DNA from: Candidatus Melainabacteria bacterium
GTDB lineage: Bacteria; Cyanobacteriota; Vampirovibrionia; Vampirovibrionales; JAJTHC01
Assembly: GCA_026389055.1 (NCBI GenBank)
Contig: JAPLIO010000073.1
Coordinates: 1-9,208 of the forward strand
DNA length: 9,208 nucleotides
Direction: 5' to 3'
Shown in pieces: positions 6,673 to 9,208 of the stretch; the stretch's first letter is position 1; each line of letters opens with the position of its first letter. The position numbers and the translations under genes were made by a program. The notes below the pieces were generated by a model. The model saw only the letters and a list, made by a program, of their open reading frames with translations. It made no database searches and was not told the origin of the DNA.

Positions 6673-6708
6673 ATGAAGGTGAATGACAAAGTGCGTAAGG
6701 CTTGCTAA
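6673..6708 (+). CDS. Possible 11-residue leader peptide upstream of ilvD
   Basis: ATG at 6673 opens MKVNDKVRKAC and stops at TAA 6706-6708. The stop region overlaps the left arm (6695-6702) of the following terminator-like hairpin, as in transcription attenuators. The peptide is not rich in Ile, Leu or Val (two Val codons), and its ribosome-binding site is poor, so a regulatory role is speculative. Confidence 0.2.
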   Translation: MKVNDKVRKAC

Positions 6709-6751
6709 TTTTTTGCTGGTGTCTAGCTATCATAGCCTTACTGATTTTTTT
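6695..6751 (+). terminator. Terminator-like hairpin in the ilvD leader (attenuator candidate)
   Basis: GTAAGGCT (6695-6702) pairs exactly with AGCCTTAC (6734-6741); an inner GCTA/TAGC pair (6704-6707 with 6724-6727) shortens the loop. TGA and seven Ts (6745-6751) follow. No plus-strand gene lies upstream to be terminated, so an attenuator of ilvD is a reasonable reading. I found no alternative antiterminator fold and no T-box motif. Confidence 0.4.
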
Positions 6752-6886
6752 CGGTAACGCCCATATCTTAATAAATGTTTACAATGCAAGGTAAAAGCAT
6801 GAATCAAATGTTTGCTTCCGTTACGATGACTGTACTAAAAACAAATTTCCTCTTTCTCCTCACCCACCAATAGGATGCTACCCCTT

Positions 6887-8623
6887 ATGATGATGACTTC
6901 ACGCCCTGACGAAACTACCCCTTTTGATGTTCGACACAAAAGCTACCAAATTATGGACGGGCCCGCTCGAGCTCCTCACCGTGCCTTCCACTTGGCTATG
7001 GGCTTAACCCAAGAAGATTTTAAAAAGCCGTTTATCGGCGTTGCCAATACTTGGAACGAAGTAACGCCTTGCAACATTACCTTGCACAAACAAGCGGAAC
7101 TCATTAAAGCCAGCATAACGCAAAACGGCGGTGTGCCTCGGGAATTTACCGCTATTTCTGTTTCAGATGGCATTGCCATGGGGCATGAAGGCATGAAAAC
7201 ATCCCTCATTAGCCGAGAAGTGATTGCCGATAGCGTTGAACTGGTCATGCGTGGGCATTGTTATGACGCATTCGTCGGCTTGGCTGGGTGCGACAAATCC
7301 CTCCCCGGTATGATGATGGCAATGGCTCGGTTGAATTTACCCGCCATTTTCCTATATGGTGGCTCTATCATGCCTGGTTCGTTAGATGGCAAAGATTTAA
7401 CCGTTCAAGATGTTTACGAAGCCGTCGGGGCTCATGCCGCAGGCAAACTCAACGATGCTGGCTTAAAAGCCGTTGAAGAAGCCGCCTGCCCCGGTGCGGG
7501 TAGCTGTGGCGGGCAATTTACCGCTAACACCATGGCGTGCGTGGCGGAAGCCATTGGCTTGGCGTTGCCGTTTTCTAGTGCTATTCCTGCAGAACACCCT
7601 AGCCGTGCGGTTATGAACCACACTTATGGTGAAGCCATTATGCACGTTTTGCGTAGCAACATTCGCCCTCGGGAAATTCTCACGAAAAAAGCATTTGAAA
7701 ACGCCGTTAGAGTCGTGGCTACCACGGGCGGTTCAACCAACACGGTGTTGCATATGCCTGCCTTAGCCAATGAATGCGGAATCGATGTTACTCTGAAAGA
7801 TATTGAAGGCTGGTTTAACACTACCCCCTTATTGGTCGATTTAAAACCCGCTGGCAAATACGTCATGTGGGATGTTTTCAAAGTCGGCGGCGTGCCAATT
7901 ATCCTGAAAGCCTTGTTGGGTGCGGGTTACTTACACGGCGATTGTTTAACCGTAACAGGCAAAACCATGGCGGAAAACTTGGCAGATGTGGTGATTCCCA
8001 CCAATCAAGAAGTCGTGTTGCCGATGGAAAAAGCCCTCAGTACCACGGGCGGATTGAAAATTCTGTTTGGGAACTTAGCCCCTGAAGGGGCGGTAGTCAA
8101 AGTGGCGGGTTTAACCAAGCTGCAACACCGAGGGCCTGCTAAAATTTTTAATGGCGAAGATGCTTGCTTTAAAGCCGTGATGGATAGAACCATTGTGGCG
8201 GGCGATGTGGTTATTATCGCCTACGAAGGCCCCAAAGGCGGGCCTGGTATGCGAGAAATGTTGGGCGTTACGGCGGCTATTTGCGGACAGGGCTTGGGCT
8301 ATGATGTTTGCCTCATCACTGATGGTCGGTTTAGTGGGGCTACCCGTGGGTTGATGATTGGGCATGTGGCACCTGAAAGTTTTGTGGGAGGGCCTTTAGC
8401 CTTAGTGCAAGCGGGCGATATGATTGCGGTTGATGCGGAGCTGGGTACGTTGACTTTAGAAGTGAGCGATGAAGAATTGGCGAAACGCCTTACGGTTTGG
8501 GTGCAACCTGAACCCAATTACCCGAGTGGTGCGTTGTATAAGTATGCTCTTCAAGTCGGTAGTGCCTCTACTGGTGCGGTAACCCACCCCGGTGCCAAAG
8601 CCGAACGAGTCCCGAATTATTAA
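6887..8623 (+). CDS. ilvD: Dihydroxyacid dehydratase
   Basis: Cytoplasmic iron-sulfur enzyme that dehydrates 2,3-dihydroxyisovalerate and 2,3-dihydroxy-3-methylvalerate to the 2-keto acids in valine, leucine and isoleucine synthesis. From the ATG at 6887 it has 578 residues, normal for the family. Three cluster cysteines are visible: C62 in TPCNITL, C135 in GCDKSLPG and C207 in PGAGSCGG. Other family motifs are SDGIAMGHEGM, GGSTNTVLH, GPKGGPGM and the catalytic-serine motif DGRFSGATRG (S483). The frame also opens at ATG 6875, but AGGA touches that codon; three consecutive ATGs at 6887-6895, 11 nt after AGGA, are better starts. The 3' end is intact. The next gene starts 20 bp downstream on the same strand, so they are probably co-transcribed. 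Confidence 0.97.
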   Translation: MMMTSRPDETTPFDVRHKSYQIMDGPARAPHRAFHLAMGLTQEDFKKPFIGVANTWNEVTPCNITLHKQAELIKASITQNGGVPREFTAISVSDGIAMGHEGMKTSLISREVIADSVELVMRGHCYDAFVGLAGCDKSLPGMMMAMARLNLPAIFLYGGSIMPGSLDGKDLTVQDVYEAVGAHAAGKLNDAGLKAVEEAACPGAGSCGGQFTANTMACVAEAIGLALPFSSAIPAEHPSRAVMNHTYGEAIMHVLRSNIRPREILTKKAFENAVRVVATTGGSTNTVLHMPALANECGIDVTLKDIEGWFNTTPLLVDLKPAGKYVMWDVFKVGGVPIILKALLGAGYLHGDCLTVTGKTMAENLADVVIPTNQEVVLPMEKALSTTGGLKILFGNLAPEGAVVKVAGLTKLQHRGPAKIFNGEDACFKAVMDRTIVAGDVVIIAYEGPKGGPGMREMLGVTAAICGQGLGYDVCLITDGRFSGATRGLMIGHVAPESFVGGPLALVQAGDMIAVDAELGTLTLEVSDEELAKRLTVWVQPEPNYPSGALYKYALQVGSASTGAVTHPGAKAERVPNY

Positions 8624-8643
8624 AGTAAAGGATAGCTAATTTC

Positions 8644-9108
8644 ATGAGAAAATTTGTTATTGGAGGATTAGGGCTTGTTTTAATTATAACCCTACTGTTT
8701 TATGGATTGAATAATTATATTGATTCACAACCACAAGCAATAATTAGACAGGTTTTTTATTGTTATTCAGAAAATAAATCAGATTGTTTATTAGAACACA
8801 TAGATAGAGACCTCGTAGTAAACGGTTTCATTGATAAGACTAAAGCAGAAGCCATGATGAAAATGGAGAATGAAGAGAATGGCTTTGCAAAAATGGGCAT
8901 GTTAATTGGTATCAATATGATTGATGCCATGAAGCCAGCCTGTAAAGCTACCTTAGAAACCGCTATATCAAACTCTCTAAACAATGAGGATATTCAAGCC
9001 TTTGTAAAGAAAACGAATACATTTCAGCTTGATTGGTTGCTATTAACCAAGGAAACAGATATTTACAGGAGGTTACGGAAAAAGAGTGGTTGGTTTGGGG
9101 TAAAATAG
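8644..9108 (+). CDS. Unknown small membrane-anchored protein
   Basis: A 154-residue protein of no family I recognise. A short basic start (MRK) precedes one hydrophobic helix (about residues 4-20, FVIGGLGLVLIITLLFY), typical of a single-pass inner-membrane anchor; I see no lipobox. The remaining ~130 residues are hydrophilic and Lys/Glu-rich, with several cysteines (FYCYSENKSDCL, KPACKAT), and the C-terminus is basic (RRLRKKSGWFGVK). AAAGGA lies 11 nt upstream of the ATG. The gene is clearly more AT-rich than ilvD before it, suggesting a different origin. It sits 20 bp after ilvD and 41 bp before the next gene start, so it is probably in one transcription unit. Its last 13 codons lie in the inverted repeat and recur at the left end. 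Confidence 0.75.
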   Translation: MRKFVIGGLGLVLIITLLFYGLNNYIDSQPQAIIRQVFYCYSENKSDCLLEHIDRDLVVNGFIDKTKAEAMMKMENEENGFAKMGMLIGINMIDAMKPACKATLETAISNSLNNEDIQAFVKKTNTFQLDWLLLTKETDIYRRLRKKSGWFGVK

Positions 9109-9205
9109 ACGTATCGTTATGATTCGTTCACAACTAGGATACCTCCCCCATGACTACTTTCGCTGACATCCAAATTCAACAAGCCACCCCCACAAACAAA
9201 TTCCT
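9069..9205. repeat. 137-bp terminal inverted repeat, right copy
   Basis: Exact reverse complement of 1-137. In this copy the flanking gene is whole (the 154-residue membrane protein continues into the repeat in frame), so the right copy is the natural context and the left one is the joined or rearranged copy. Three further bases (AGA, 9206-9208) lie beyond it. Confidence 0.97.
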
Positions 9206-9208
9206 AGA
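9150..9208 (+). CDS. fhs: 5' end of possible formate-tetrahydrofolate ligase, cut by window end
   Basis: ATG at 9150 begins MTTFADIQIQQATPTNKFL and runs off the edge after 19 codons. Formate-tetrahydrofolate ligases usually open with a segment like SDIEIAQAA, and DIQIQQAT fits that pattern (D-I-x-I-x-Q-A). If correct, the enzyme makes 10-formyltetrahydrofolate from formate, ATP and tetrahydrofolate. AGGA lies 10 nt upstream. The call rests on fewer than 20 residues, so the symbol is tentative. It would be the third gene of an ilvD-led unit. Confidence 0.4.
   Translation, partial: MTTFADIQIQQATPTNKFL

Noticed and set aside
6778..6806. TTTACA as a second ilvD promoter -35 box
   Set aside because: No acceptable -10 hexamer lies 16-18 bp downstream.

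Overview
The window looks like chromosomal DNA of a mesophilic, Gram-negative-type bacterium, mid-40s % GC by eye, carrying a fragment of a mobilizable element. The housekeeping genes argS, ilvD and probably fhs indicate a chromosome. The GFTLSELLV-type pilin resembles pilins of the non-photosynthetic cyanobacterial lineage (Vampirovibrionia/Melainabacteria). That placement is a guess from protein style, not a demonstrated one.

Layout. Positions 1-137 are the inverted copy of 9069-9205: both window ends carry the 3' end of a small membrane-protein gene and the 5' end of a gene that may be fhs. Positions 165-2138, minus strand, hold a mobilization cassette: a short, possibly truncated reading frame, then mobC, then a MOB-type relaxase, tightly spaced and probably translationally coupled. 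Positions 2172-4110, plus strand, hold argS with its promoter bracketed by an 11-bp inverted repeat. Positions 4118-6220, minus strand, hold a TPR protein gene followed by a type IV pilin-like gene. Between the pilin's only plausible ATG and its body lie ten exact copies of a 7-bp repeat. As written the pilin is out of frame; nine or twelve copies would restore it, the architecture of a phase-variable (contingency) locus.

Positions 6302-6886 have no protein gene. They hold a 239-bp element with perfect 20-bp terminal inverted repeats, packed with tiny 7-bp-stem hairpins (MITE-like, no transposase), followed by a plausible ilvD leader with a promoter, an 11-codon mini-ORF and a terminator-like hairpin. 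Positions 6887-9208, plus strand, hold ilvD (dihydroxyacid dehydratase), an AT-rich unknown single-pass membrane protein and the start of the possible fhs gene, probably one transcription unit.

Most novel points: the heptanucleotide switch in the pilin leader, the hairpin-array element upstream of ilvD, and the long terminal inverted repeat, which means a rearrangement, a duplication or an assembly artefact.
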